Assembly: GCA_036960605.1 (NCBI GenBank)
Contig: JBALXI010000016.1
Span: 1 to 64,000 of the forward strand
DNA: 64,000 nucleotides
Source: Oleispira sp036960605
Lineage (GTDB): Bacteria; Pseudomonadota; Gammaproteobacteria; Pseudomonadales; Oceanobacteraceae
Direction of reading: 5' to 3'
This document shows positions 10,601-18,586 of this stretch, in pieces (within the stretch, counting starts at the first letter, position 1; every line of letters starts with the position of its first letter). The notes under the pieces are model-generated. The model saw only the letters and a list, made by a program, of their open reading frames with translations. It was not told the DNA's origin and did no database searches. The translations under genes and the position numbers were made by a program.

Positions 10601-13600
10601 CTGTATTGATACCAGGGTCATATTTATATGCAGCCACATCCACTAACGATACGAACGTTGTTTTAGCGACTACGAAGAGAACGTGGATAACCGATAAGAG
10701 TTTTGGTCGTGGTATTTTACAAAAAGGGCCAGTAGCGAATCAGCCATTATTAACGTTTGGTGATAAAACTTCTTACCTAACCTATACGGTCGGTGATACA
10801 TCTGGCACAACAGTAGAGCCGTTGAAAGAAGAGCAGTGGGTTAATGTTGTTGTTAATGTAATTGGTACTCAATTAACGTTATTTGTAGATGGTATTAAAG
10901 AAACAACAGTATCTTTAAGTGCAGCTGCAATAAAGAATGATGATGACTTGATAATTGGTGATATACCTTCAGCTTTGCGCTCATTTATTGGTCGAGTTGA
11001 TGATGTACAAGTATTCTCTCGTCCTTTATCCGATGCTGAGGTAGTAGGGATATTGCCAGAGCCACCGGTAGGTTTAATACAATTCGAAAGTGCAACAATT
11101 GTTCGCCAAGAGCCTCAGGCTGAAGGCGCTAGTCTTGCTACTCCTGTTGTCGTTAAGCGAACCGACGGCTCAAATGGCCAGCTACGCGCTAAGTACAAAA
11201 CACATGAGAAAACAGCAAGTGAAGGTGATGATTATTTAGGCTTGGATGGAAGTGAAATTATTAATGAGCTCGTATGGAGCCCTGATGACGAAGCACTTTA
11301 CCTAACCCCTGAATATGACTTATTACCCTTGTTATCATCCTTGCCAGCGGTTTCGATAGACTCCGTTGAATTAAACCGAACTCAACCAATTTTTGTTGCT
11401 ATCGACTTATCAATTCCTGTTGATCCTCAAGGCGTATTATGGGAGCAAGGCGGTAGTGGTCAAGGTGCTTTCATTGGCTTCAATGAAGCCCACGAATTAG
11501 TCGTTCGTGCGGGAAGTGGTGGTGCTTTACCTAATGCAGAAACAGCGCGATTAGTGAAAAGTACAGCTTCTGTCGCAGCAGATCTTGTCGGTAAAACAGG
11601 GACTATTTTTGTCGAAATAGATCCAACTTCAACGAAGCACTCTGTTTCAGCATGGTTTAAAGAAGGAGGCTTGTTTGGTGAGGCTACGATACTTTCTCTA
11701 GGAAGTAATGCATCCACATCGGCTTTTCCTTCTAATGAATGGCAGGGTGGAGATCCAGGCATGCTAGGTAATCAAAACGGTAGCTTGGTCGTTGGTGAAT
11801 ATCCAGCATCCCCACCGTTTGATGTTACTTACAATGGCGTAATATCAATGGGACGTTTTTATAATCAATTAGCTCCTTTGCCAATTGAGCGTAAGGTTGA
11901 GAATGCCAAACTTGCCAAGGTAACGCTATTAAACGAAGTTACGTTTAAGCGAGAGCCGACAGAGCGTTTTGATCTTGAAATTATTAATACTGAACGTCTA
12001 GAAAATGGTGGTAGTTGGGTTGCTTTTCCTGAAGCTACGACCGGCTACTTAAGTCAAACGGAAGTAAGCTTACTTGATTATACAAAAAACCCTCAAGGCA
12101 TTTTGCAATTTTCAAGCAGCACTTATGAATGTTCAGAACCTTCAACTGACGACAATACAGGCACTGCAACATACGCAACTGAAAGCCGTTTATATCGAGA
12201 TTGTTCAGTAGAGGTACAGCGTCTTACTGGGGATCAAGGTACTGTTTCAGTTGAATACGGCATTTCAGTGCGAGGCTTGTCTTATGTTTTTGTTAGCAGC
12301 GCAGTGAAGGCGAATACTGACGTATTATTTTCCAGCGCGGATCTTAAATTGACTTTTGCCCCGGGTGAGCGAACTAAATCAATTAACTTTAGAGTCATTG
12401 CTGAAATAGGTTCAAATAATCGATATGAAAATAATGAAGCTTTCACTTTAACTTTATTTAATCCACGCAATGTAGTGGAAGGTGAGAACCCACCTTGGTT
12501 GGGCGATCCAGTTGAAGCTGTTGTGGTATCGAAAGACTATGCGGTGGGCGTAGTTGATATGGAAAGCACGCAGTCCTTTTTGTCAGAGCCATTGCAAAGT
12601 GAGCTTGATAGCCACGTAAAGACAGTTAACGTTCGTCGTTCTGAGGGCAGTGATGGGGTCGCTAAATTTGAAGTTTCTATCCCAAGCACTGGGCAAATTG
12701 CGCAGCGAGGAACTGACTATGATCTACTTGATGATGAAATGAATGTAGTCAGTGGAACAGTAGCTTTGACTTGGGATGACGGCCAACAATCTTCATTGCC
12801 TGTTTTTATTAGAATCTATTCAGATAAATATCAGGAAGTTATCCCTTTCATTAAAACGGGAGACGAGAACGCTGATGATAATTGTTATGATGGATCAGAT
12901 AGTGATTCATTACCGGATAATCTAGACCGAGATTGTTCTACTGGTGAGTCTTTTGAGTTGTCGCTTACTGAATTATCAGATTCTGAAGTTCCAATACATG
13001 CCACTAGAATTTCAACTCAGGTTTACATTCAGGATAATACAGCCCCTGCAGTAATTAATTTTACGACTGATACCTTAGCTTTGACGACCGTGAGTGAAGT
13101 TGTAACGACTAATACGGTTGATACTAATAATAACGGTACATTCGAAGAAGGTACGGATATCGTAGCCGATCCTCGTATTAGTTTAAAAATAGAGCGTTCT
13201 AATCGTTTCTCGGAACATGCAGTCTGGTTATACATAAGAGGAGTCACTAAGGCCCCAGCGATAGCGGCCCAATTTGTGGGTATAAATAGTTCAAAAGCCG
13301 TTGCTGATCGAATCGTACTAGATCGTGACCAACACGATGCTTGGATACAAACGCCTTATGTTCGTGACGGTGCCCTTGCAAATGAATATAAGCATCTATG
13401 GGTAATGCCTATAGTGGTGGAAAGTTCAATTCCAAATAATAGTGACTTAACGGTTACTACCACGGTAGACCAGTGGCATCAGGGAACAACGGCAAGTAAC
13501 ATTGCTGCGATTACCGATGGGACTCTTAACCTTCCTTACCAAGTACACCCAGTAGCTGCTCAAGGTAAAAATATTAATTTCTCTTGGACAAATGATTATC

Positions 13601-14787
13601 TGGGTGGAAATGTTATTTTTCATAATCGAAATGATGGTTGTTGCAAAACTCGAATTGCAGGTTCACGGATGTCTTTTTACCTAGATGGAAATGCAACCCC
13701 TGTTCATGAGTTCGACTTTACTACGGCTAACAGCAACGTAGACACAATAACTATTCCTATCCCAGATAACGTGAAATTTGATCAGATGCGCTTAGTTTTC
13801 AGCTCAACTGGAGATGGTAATCAGAATTTCAGGGAAATTGAAGTATCTTCAATACTTTCAGAAGGTCAGTCGGAAATTCATTCTATGGATGTTGTAATTT
13901 ACGATAATGAAAGGACCAATACTTTGAACCGTAATCTTGAATTCCGTATTGAGGAAGCCAGTATTCGCGATGCTCGGGTAATTGATTTGGGTTCGGCTGG
14001 ATCGAATTCTGCAGCGGAGTTTTCGGATATTGAAATTACAGACGCGAATTTACCGCCAGTTTTTGTTGATAATGATACTTCAGGTCATAGCTATAGTTTT
14101 CCGCAGTTAGTTGGAAATAGTATGGAGCTGAAATACAATCTTGAATTCAGTGTTTCAGGCTATTCTATTAGGGCTCAGGATCGAGACTGGATCAATGTTG
14201 CTTACTCTACAAATGATGGCGTACAGGCACCCCAGTCTTCATCTGGTAAATACCCTAGTTGGACATTTGGTGATTTTAGAACAACAAGAGCTTCATTACC
14301 TTTCACTCGCAACTTTACTTTTACCGCTACAGACTCAGAAGGGAAGGCTGTAATTACTTCAGCCAACATATCGTTAAATGAGCCATGGAGAAAAATTAGA
14401 GCAAATGGCAACAGCTGTATGATTTACAGCAGTAATTCAGGAGAAGACTGGCCAGATTGGGATACAGATTGTGGAGCAGGGGATAAATTTTATTGGAAGG
14501 CGATTCCTCAGGGAACTTCACCTGAAACCTATCAGCTATTAAACAAAGCTTCAGGTTTATGTATCCATGATCAGTCTGTTCAGGGGCCTGTCGTTAATAA
14601 TGATAAGTGGCCGATTATGAGGGCTTGTGCATCTACGAATGCGCAGCGTTGGTCATTTAGTGCAGGGGATCAAAGTATTTATCGACCAGTAGGGAGTAAT
14701 GATCGCAGGTATATGTGCATAATTTCGGGCAAATGGATTGATTTACGTAATGGTAATTGCAGTTGGGATGATTGGAAATGGTTTTAG
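4669..14787 (+). CDS. Giant multidomain adhesin with C-type-lectin-like array
   Basis: Predicted exported protein of 3,372 residues, probably a surface carbohydrate-binding adhesin. I place the start at GTG 4669 rather than the in-frame ATG at 4648: AAGG at 4657-4660 is correctly spaced and the protein then begins directly with the signal peptide (VIKIIKIVVLSLMFVANAYA). Residues about 20-1695 hold about thirteen C-type-lectin-like repeats of roughly 125 residues, each with W-[IVL]-N-x-x-D and a C...W...C...Y-x-C block. Then come an Ig/cadherin-like segment (1695-1800), a LamG-like domain (1805-2125) interrupted by a ricin-B-like insert, a Calx-beta-like domain (2136-2220), a second LamG-like domain (2237-2400), two more Calx-beta-like domains (2476-2790), a further Ig-like region and a terminal ricin-B-like domain (3243-3372) with Q-R-W. 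No sorting signal or secretion partner was recognised. Domain names rest on motifs only. Confidence 0.8.
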   Translation: MIKIIKIVVLSLMFVANAYAAVYENFGSGQPDNTWYLGDGGEHCVAMRSDGKWTDNSCFWQSKRFACYDGVNWGITQDSQNLGSEPTGGKPHAQCQKLGSKFYFTAPFNAYENERLRQVILSTDSGEAWINVNDNNNEGDFESNTGFRFAEQPPYITRWFGTDTSSLDEPDGNDEDCGSMDYNGYWYDEPCDVDSSEAKRYLCVRHGENWFISDAQGGDGRLYAAEKACRSDLSTDATMADSTFGVPGSDNANEDIRNRIRDNSFGGLQPGERIWINFNDRLVEGDYNLDENRYFWNVGEPNGNVGGTEECVVRLGTNDNRGWNDTTCSATRSYACYRHSTDTWQAVSVSGSTEFNLAEGIKACQNYDNFSHQYTFWTPKDFNQNNSAEAINGSWLNVQWDSVTVEWLINRDASHWGSTVVNDKDGDGFNTNFRTISEPNDGVFPSHVVQTPSLNSVLNEDCASQQSNGSWYDLSCSTAMKFACYAADSNDWRLAPASANATIYTGENACQSLTKMHNYHFTAPGTRQQQTALALEANKVAVWVNATDRTDEKKWRYNQFLTFWSGEGVDADVNPEQPEKNELKDCAIAKGSDSALWYARSCTETHEYLCNNAGVWNLVSANTIDGSGQQSGQEACNSNGLFLAPDTILDQQTVAALITAKDVWINASDAQIEETWKVNELQFWDAAQPASPGDCAVMQKTAPALNDGLWISNECSAETHKYLCFDTEYGGWVESEISGTMEHFSNGQNKCEAMNGYINGEYHEFVFAAPIYTWENDAAKNAISENVWINGNDRITSNLWVFNEFLYWSGSALNPLTTDTNDCLTMNASGHWQDTACSVGSHKVACYSGDGWYLSPTNINVSNFTDAQRACNEIGNGYRFFSPVSVADNRDLRALLMLMGEGSVWINGIDIAEEGKWVFNSTGLPTPNWASTEPHGKTVENCAFVDASGLWYDAECSGVPTSDRKLVCKDGSGSLGISDNSIELISNFDAAHTECISKFGVGATFYAPITFNENEELRQILSSGDEVWVNASDNYIEARWALNIAPVVDYAAISPNTTLIDGCAYYDNQGSVVAASCSGEARAVVCSNGQEWKVTNNKVLLGTAANNGALIRNAFGMCQQEYSGDYTFAVPNNADTESKWELSQALALSGKTDAWLNMADWFVANKFSSNMPYQNVASNPVQANTGCAYSDGTGDGWLIASQCDAIAAHFACFNGSVWKIAPANGTIEEPAKPQNVIDAWDQGYGDLRCREYFGQSFNFSAPITPKEDASLKQVINRLDNVYKETWINYYSNRLWSGLNGQQWFADRINLNVVDGIELDQGATTEDCGSITKESGKLILKDEVCSTSKNALCFEGTTWSKTTSPSQWNKASAQCGLEFGEQHVFAIPRDSLERTQIDLLLSEGEVLWVNYSDLSVENKWRANIPVRQWWADSEPSNRGNRDCVVMGGVGSGMTPGEWRSDYCDQVFHQYTCKRGTAWKVVGLDGLSSSAGGIWAQGFSACRKIPDDSSGPWHFDFPEDYFANLATATTIAAFDNSDTVLTAELVNTTAWLNLTDQYREKDWQRGRQFSDWAADFAFDDNKDCAFVDTESEEVNGQSVQGTWQPGLCFASDTPRKYACTNGLNWTVTTVEGNNWLGGFDACAALQPAGDWTFAAPVTSFDNERLKAAIGSGSAWINLQDVSTDGDWAANLSKPNLPPIIKFSATDVSGKINQASVAEQSVGNNINFEVIDPEGSAALNVVITEISGEATITSSSSETVACNLSCNFSFIYNAATAANTIKSLSFKLVATDDAGLKTTTYFNSDVIPAIIAWYDFNDANKPNFDKTGNGNDANDNPELPYDFPPVINGAIDISSGSEKMTVNGAKLSMPKDYAVALRIWADADDEADYQSFQIKYDGTNQCFDLPGTGSSAAQVGNNVAMYTCEDASDQFWYRDETTGLIHSVANTAVCLAYPDDTSIKLSYCSNVQHPWTINSDGSIESVLIPGSYLYAATSTNDTNVVLATTKRTWITDKSFGRGILQKGPVANQPLLTFGDKTSYLTYTVGDTSGTTVEPLKEEQWVNVVVNVIGTQLTLFVDGIKETTVSLSAAAIKNDDDLIIGDIPSALRSFIGRVDDVQVFSRPLSDAEVVGILPEPPVGLIQFESATIVRQEPQAEGASLATPVVVKRTDGSNGQLRAKYKTHEKTASEGDDYLGLDGSEIINELVWSPDDEALYLTPEYDLLPLLSSLPAVSIDSVELNRTQPIFVAIDLSIPVDPQGVLWEQGGSGQGAFIGFNEAHELVVRAGSGGALPNAETARLVKSTASVAADLVGKTGTIFVEIDPTSTKHSVSAWFKEGGLFGEATILSLGSNASTSAFPSNEWQGGDPGMLGNQNGSLVVGEYPASPPFDVTYNGVISMGRFYNQLAPLPIERKVENAKLAKVTLLNEVTFKREPTERFDLEIINTERLENGGSWVAFPEATTGYLSQTEVSLLDYTKNPQGILQFSSSTYECSEPSTDDNTGTATYATESRLYRDCSVEVQRLTGDQGTVSVEYGISVRGLSYVFVSSAVKANTDVLFSSADLKLTFAPGERTKSINFRVIAEIGSNNRYENNEAFTLTLFNPRNVVEGENPPWLGDPVEAVVVSKDYAVGVVDMESTQSFLSEPLQSELDSHVKTVNVRRSEGSDGVAKFEVSIPSTGQIAQRGTDYDLLDDEMNVVSGTVALTWDDGQQSSLPVFIRIYSDKYQEVIPFIKTGDENADDNCYDGSDSDSLPDNLDRDCSTGESFELSLTELSDSEVPIHATRISTQVYIQDNTAPAVINFTTDTLALTTVSEVVTTNTVDTNNNGTFEEGTDIVADPRISLKIERSNRFSEHAVWLYIRGVTKAPAIAAQFVGINSSKAVADRIVLDRDQHDAWIQTPYVRDGALANEYKHLWVMPIVVESSIPNNSDLTVTTTVDQWHQGTTASNIAAITDGTLNLPYQVHPVAAQGKNINFSWTNDYLGGNVIFHNRNDGCCKTRIAGSRMSFYLDGNATPVHEFDFTTANSNVDTITIPIPDNVKFDQMRLVFSSTGDGNQNFREIEVSSILSEGQSEIHSMDVVIYDNERTNTLNRNLEFRIEEASIRDARVIDLGSAGSNSAAEFSDIEITDANLPPVFVDNDTSGHSYSFPQLVGNSMELKYNLEFSVSGYSIRAQDRDWINVAYSTNDGVQAPQSSSGKYPSWTFGDFRTTRASLPFTRNFTFTATDSEGKAVITSANISLNEPWRKIRANGNSCMIYSSNSGEDWPDWDTDCGAGDKFYWKAIPQGTSPETYQLLNKASGLCIHDQSVQGPVVNNDKWPIMRACASTNAQRWSFSAGDQSIYRPVGSNDRRYMCIISGKWIDLRNGNCSWDDWKWF

Positions 14788-14832
14788 TGGTTAATCCACT
14801 ATTACCATCCCTTTACAAACATTCTCTTGAAC

Positions 14833-14861
14833 GGTACTAAGGTTTCGCATACCTTAGTACC
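14833..14861 (+). promoter_or_regulatory. Intercistronic hairpin after the giant adhesin gene
   Basis: Perfect 10-bp arms (GGTACTAAGG at 14833-14842, CCTTAGTACC at 14852-14861) with a 9-base loop lie between the adhesin stop and the next gene. A smaller hairpin (TAGTGG/CCACTA, 14785-14801) overlaps the adhesin stop codon. Neither has a T run. They may protect or separate transcript segments, allowing different levels of the giant protein and the small paralogues. Confidence 0.5.
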
Positions 14862-14884
14862 ATAATAAAAATAAGGAGACCGGC

Positions 14885-15946
14885 ATGAAAGCCGTTTACG
14901 CTGTAATAATCAGCCTAGCTTTACTGCCACAGTGGGGCATGAGCCTCGAATCCCTTGATGAATCTGAGCTGTCCGATGTGACAGGTGAAGGCCTTGGGGC
15001 TGTGATTGAAAATTTCTCTTTGTTCACTAAACTGCCTAATCGTCCTGAAAGTGGTGAGCTAACCCTAATTCTTGATGATCATGAAACAGATGACTTAACG
15101 GATGATGATGCGTTTATAATAAGTGACATGCGTATTCATCGTGCTGATTTTGATTACGATGCTGTTAATGTCGATTTTTCAACGGCAGGCGGCAACTTTG
15201 GTTCTGAAAAATATCCCTTTAAAGCAGGTGATCTTAATCAAGTAAGTTCTATATTGACCGATGCTTCGGGCAAACCTAAATTTACTTATACGGCTTTGCG
15301 TACTGAGTTCCCTGGTGGTTCGTTAAAGCCAGAAGATTTAACCCCAGAAATTCTTGAACAGTTATCAGATAAATTCGATTTAAGCTTCCGCATGGATTCT
15401 GTTATTGGTAGTCGTCCTGAGGGTGAAAAACGCCGATTTGATTTTAGTGTTGCCATTGAAGGTTTTCGTTTTTATGGCTTTCAGGCCGACACTTGGTCTA
15501 TTCCTTATTATGGTATCGCGATGACTAATACGATTGGTCTGCTAGCGGATTCAATTGTAATTGGTGGTGATCCTAATGGTGCATTATCAGGAAATTTAAC
15601 ATTGAATGGTATTGATATATATCTACCTAATGGTAGTGCTGACCAACCGATAGTAATAAGTACTGCGAATGTTGATGGTAAAGAGCAATTACAGTTTGAA
15701 ATGTTACCTTTAACTAAAGAAATTTCTGCGGCCCGCGGTGCTAACTTTCCTAAAGGACATCTTAGAATTAAATCGATTGATTTTGGTGATCCTCGGGATG
15801 AAAGTTTGCGAACGGCACTCAAGCCGGGTGGAGACCCTACTGACCCAGAAGCTTATTATTACGCATTTCAGCCTGAATTCGGCAATGTGATCGATATTGA
15901 GGGGATTAATATCCAACATCTAAGAATAACAACACAGGATATTTAA
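14885..15946 (+). CDS. Secreted protein, Fil/DUF6160-like family, paralogue 3
   Basis: This exported protein of 353 residues has the signal peptide MKAVYAVIISLALLPQWGMS followed by LESLDESELSDVTGEGLGAV, the clearest copy of the family signature in the window. The remainder is Asp/Ser/Gly-rich and beta-prone with no cysteines in the mature part, typical of an assembled surface or periplasmic structural protein. AAGGAG at 14873-14878 gives a strong ribosome binding site. The gene begins the second half of the locus and is followed by paralogue 4 after a single base. A role with the giant adhesin is inferred from clustering; the biochemical function is unknown. Confidence 0.7.
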   Translation: MKAVYAVIISLALLPQWGMSLESLDESELSDVTGEGLGAVIENFSLFTKLPNRPESGELTLILDDHETDDLTDDDAFIISDMRIHRADFDYDAVNVDFSTAGGNFGSEKYPFKAGDLNQVSSILTDASGKPKFTYTALRTEFPGGSLKPEDLTPEILEQLSDKFDLSFRMDSVIGSRPEGEKRRFDFSVAIEGFRFYGFQADTWSIPYYGIAMTNTIGLLADSIVIGGDPNGALSGNLTLNGIDIYLPNGSADQPIVISTANVDGKEQLQFEMLPLTKEISAARGANFPKGHLRIKSIDFGDPRDESLRTALKPGGDPTDPEAYYYAFQPEFGNVIDIEGINIQHLRITTQDI

Positions 15947-15947
15947 G

Positions 15948-16637
15948 ATGATATATAAACCTTCTTTAGTATGCAGTGCTTTATTGTTGGCTCTTCCTCT
16001 ATTGGCGCAGGCAGACTTATCAGCAATGGCCGATACTGATATGCAGTTAGTATCGGGAAAGGGCATTGAAATTGATGCAAATGTTGATTTTTCCCAAGAT
16101 ACGACTGTCAGCTATGCAAATTTAGCATGGGGCACTGATGCTACTGACGATACTTACATTTCATACCGCCAAGTAATTGTTGATAGTTCAGGAAATAGAT
16201 TAACCGATAGTGATAATGATGGTTATATTAATGTTTTTGGCGGTGGCGCTAATGTGCAGAAGTCAGATACATTAAATGGATATAACGTAGTCTACAAAAA
16301 TCCACAAGAGGGTGATTATTTAATTAGAAAGCCTGCTTATATTATGTTGGGTGAAATCAGTGGTGGCATTAGTTTTACGGGCTTGAAGTTTGATTTCGTT
16401 AGTGACTTTGGATATGACGAAGCAATGCCTTTAAGCGCTGAAAATAAACCAAGGCCTGCTATGAAGTGGACTTTGCCTGATCAAATAAATTTTAAGAATT
16501 TTGAGATTTCTGGCGTATATGTTAGTACAGACAGTGTAATTGATCGTACCGATAATAAATTGATGGGCGTTCGGTTGGATGGACCTATCTATATGCCTTC
16601 TGCAACCGCAGCTTATGTTTTTGTAACGAGTGATTAA
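15948..16637 (+). CDS. Secreted protein, Fil/DUF6160-like family, paralogue 4
   Basis: This is the shortest paralogue (229 residues). The signal peptide ends at LLAQA, followed by DLSAMADTDMQLVSGKGIEI, a divergent copy of the shared signature in which the usual L-D-D is A-D-T. A patch D-S-D-N-D-G near residue 86 could bind calcium. Only one base separates it from the preceding stop, and the next gene starts 3 bases after its own stop, indicating tight translational coupling. No enzymatic motif was seen. It may be a minor subunit or assembly factor of the structure inferred for this locus. Confidence 0.65.
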   Translation: MIYKPSLVCSALLLALPLLAQADLSAMADTDMQLVSGKGIEIDANVDFSQDTTVSYANLAWGTDATDDTYISYRQVIVDSSGNRLTDSDNDGYINVFGGGANVQKSDTLNGYNVVYKNPQEGDYLIRKPAYIMLGEISGGISFTGLKFDFVSDFGYDEAMPLSAENKPRPAMKWTLPDQINFKNFEISGVYVSTDSVIDRTDNKLMGVRLDGPIYMPSATAAYVFVTSD

Positions 16638-16640
16638 ATA

Positions 16641-17837
16641 ATGATAATAATAAAAATCACAACTCTTTTCCTTTTGTTAGTCACTGCTTGTTTTAGTAAA
16701 GCGGATATGACATCGATAAGTGATGACGAGTTAGGTGGTCACTTTGGTCAAGCTTTGTTTCGATTAGATGAAACTAATGGTGTTGCGCAGCCAGACGGTA
16801 CGTCTCTAGATTTCACAAAGTTAACGTTAGGCCTGAAAATCGAGCAGAACGTAACTATCGATAGAGTTTCTGCTGGACGATTCTACCGTCCTGATGGCGG
16901 AACAAATGCTTTTGGCTCTGAAGCTGACGCAAGTGCGGCTTGTATTTCATCTAAAATTTGTTATTACGATCAATTAAACCCTTGGAATTGCTCTAGTGAA
17001 AAATGTGGCGGGTTTGATGATACTTTACATGTAGCGGCTTTGTTATACGGTACAACTTTTGATGATTTGACGGGCTTTGGTACGAAAGAATTCTCAACTT
17101 TTCAAAGTGGATTTGATCCAACAAATGATAGAACAAATGTCGATGTAATACTGCGAGATGTGACCTTGGGTTATGTAAACGATGGGACAGGAGAGTTAGT
17201 TGACGCAGTTGTCGAAAATCCCTACATCGAACTGGCTTATGGTAATAATAATGGAATACGAAGTGTTGAAGGTTTTCGCTTCGGATTTGAAAATCAAAAT
17301 GGGATAATGGGCAACGCTATTGATGTCTTCTCTGGATTTCTGGTACCTCATGCCGTTATGAAAATCGTAATTCAATTAGGTCCTATTGAATTACCTGCGG
17401 CAGACTTGAATATCGATCCTTGGGTAGGTGGCGTTCGTACAGCTGCTTATATTGACCCTAATAAATCTGTTGTAAATAGTTGTGTAGGTTTGGCATGTGG
17501 TTTTATCGGTGAGTTAGCTGCCGGTGGTGACCCTAGTACGCCACAAGGTTTGTCTCTAGCCTCTCCTGAAGCTCAGGTTTTTCCATTACAAAGTGTTGGA
17601 TTAGTGAACGCGCAAGGCTTCTTTTTAACCGTACAGAAGAAACCCGTTCAGTGGCCTGATTTACCGACGGGTACACCAGAGGTCGCTTTACCGGGTGTTT
17701 GGATTAATATGGGTGGCGGTAATAGTGGCTTGCAAGTGGAAAATACAGCTTCTTGGCACCCCGATAATTATTTTCCAGGACATCCATTAGATTCAGTCTA
17801 TTTACCGAGTAATAATACGAATAATGGTTATTACTAG
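16641..17837 (+). CDS. Secreted protein, Fil/DUF6160-like family, paralogue 5
   Basis: This exported protein has 398 residues. The signal peptide (MIIIKITTLFLLLVTACFSKA) includes a cysteine but no convincing lipobox at the cleavage site. DMTSISDDELGGHFGQALF follows, the most divergent copy of the shared signature. Unlike the other paralogues it contains a cluster of cysteines near residues 95-120 (C-I-S-S-K-I-C, N-C-S-S-E-K-C) and another pair near residue 277, so disulphide bonds are likely after export. It is probably the distal structural gene of the operon. Function unknown. Confidence 0.65.
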   Translation: MIIIKITTLFLLLVTACFSKADMTSISDDELGGHFGQALFRLDETNGVAQPDGTSLDFTKLTLGLKIEQNVTIDRVSAGRFYRPDGGTNAFGSEADASAACISSKICYYDQLNPWNCSSEKCGGFDDTLHVAALLYGTTFDDLTGFGTKEFSTFQSGFDPTNDRTNVDVILRDVTLGYVNDGTGELVDAVVENPYIELAYGNNNGIRSVEGFRFGFENQNGIMGNAIDVFSGFLVPHAVMKIVIQLGPIELPAADLNIDPWVGGVRTAAYIDPNKSVVNSCVGLACGFIGELAAGGDPSTPQGLSLASPEAQVFPLQSVGLVNAQGFFLTVQKKPVQWPDLPTGTPEVALPGVWINMGGGNSGLQVENTASWHPDNYFPGHPLDSVYLPSNNTNNGYY

Positions 17838-17905
17838 TAGGGTATAATCAGGTATATTTAGAGTTAAAGTTTGGCAGACATAAAAATAATAATGTGGAGA
17901 AGCCA

Positions 17906-18445
17906 ATGTTTAAAATTATTTTAGCGGTCATGGTATTTAGCTTGGCGGCTTGTAGTGATAATTCAAAAAAATCCTCATCGGCTCCTGCAGCGGATAAGGT
18001 AAATGAAAGTTTAGCTGTATCGCAGAGTTCTGATTTTGGCTTTGTTGTGGATGCTAACTTACGAGCGTGTCTGGATGATTCTGGAATGACGGTTGAGTCT
18101 GTTCATACGTTAGTTTGTTCGGGTAAGGGCGTACAATCATTAGAGGGTATGGAGCAGTTACCTGCGCTGGCGAATCTAAATGTAAGCCATAATAATCTAT
18201 CCGATATTACACCTTTAGCGAATGTTAAAGGCTTACAGGTATTATATGCGACGAACAACAGCATAGAGTCGGTTTCAGCATTAACAGGTCTGCCTGAATT
18301 AACTGCAATTTCTTTACGTTCTAATAAGCTTTCAGATGCTGATGTTTTTTATACTCTGCCGCAATTAAAAAAGCTGTACCTACAAGGCAATGCTGAATTG
18401 GATCTTGATGTTAGTAAGCTTGCACAAGTAATTGTTGCGATTTAA
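17906..18445 (+). CDS. Leucine-rich-repeat lipoprotein
   Basis: This is a predicted lipoprotein of 179 residues. I choose ATG 17906 over an in-frame GTG at 17894 because GGAGA (17896-17900) is well placed for it and the signal peptide then starts cleanly (MFKIILAVMVFSLAAC, lipobox L-A-A-C). After a Ser-rich linker, residues about 45-75 form a cap with two cysteines, followed by about four leucine-rich repeats (L-x-x-L-x-V-S-x-N-x-L-x-D-I-x-P-L type), as in internalin-like or SDS22-like proteins. It is probably a protein-interaction module anchored in the outer membrane. It ends the adhesion locus and is followed by a strong terminator. Confidence 0.75.
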   Translation: MFKIILAVMVFSLAACSDNSKKSSSAPAADKVNESLAVSQSSDFGFVVDANLRACLDDSGMTVESVHTLVCSGKGVQSLEGMEQLPALANLNVSHNNLSDITPLANVKGLQVLYATNNSIESVSALTGLPELTAISLRSNKLSDADVFYTLPQLKKLYLQGNAELDLDVSKLAQVIVAI

Positions 18446-18484
18446 TAAACGAAAATATCAGTCTTTACCCCTCATATTTCAAAT

Positions 18485-18507
18485 AAGCCCCGATAAGGGG
18501 CTTTTTT
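18485..18507 (+). terminator. Rho-independent terminator of the adhesion locus
   Basis: AAGCCCC and GGGGCTT form a 7-bp GC-rich stem around a 5-base loop, directly followed by a T run. It lies 40 bases after the LRR lipoprotein stop and before the LysR gene. Confidence 0.88.
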
Positions 18508-18586
18508 GTGTTCAGAATCTAAGTTAACCTGCGTTCTTTCTTTTAATGTTCTATATTTAGGACAATCTGCGGTATAGGCCTTATCT

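Noticed and set aside
15508..15919. Minus-strand frames inside paralogue 3
   Set aside because: They oppose a coupled gene with a clear signal peptide and ribosome binding site and show no domain.
17894..17905. GTG start for the LRR lipoprotein
   Set aside because: The Shine-Dalgarno GGAGA lies over this codon and is correctly placed only for ATG 17906.
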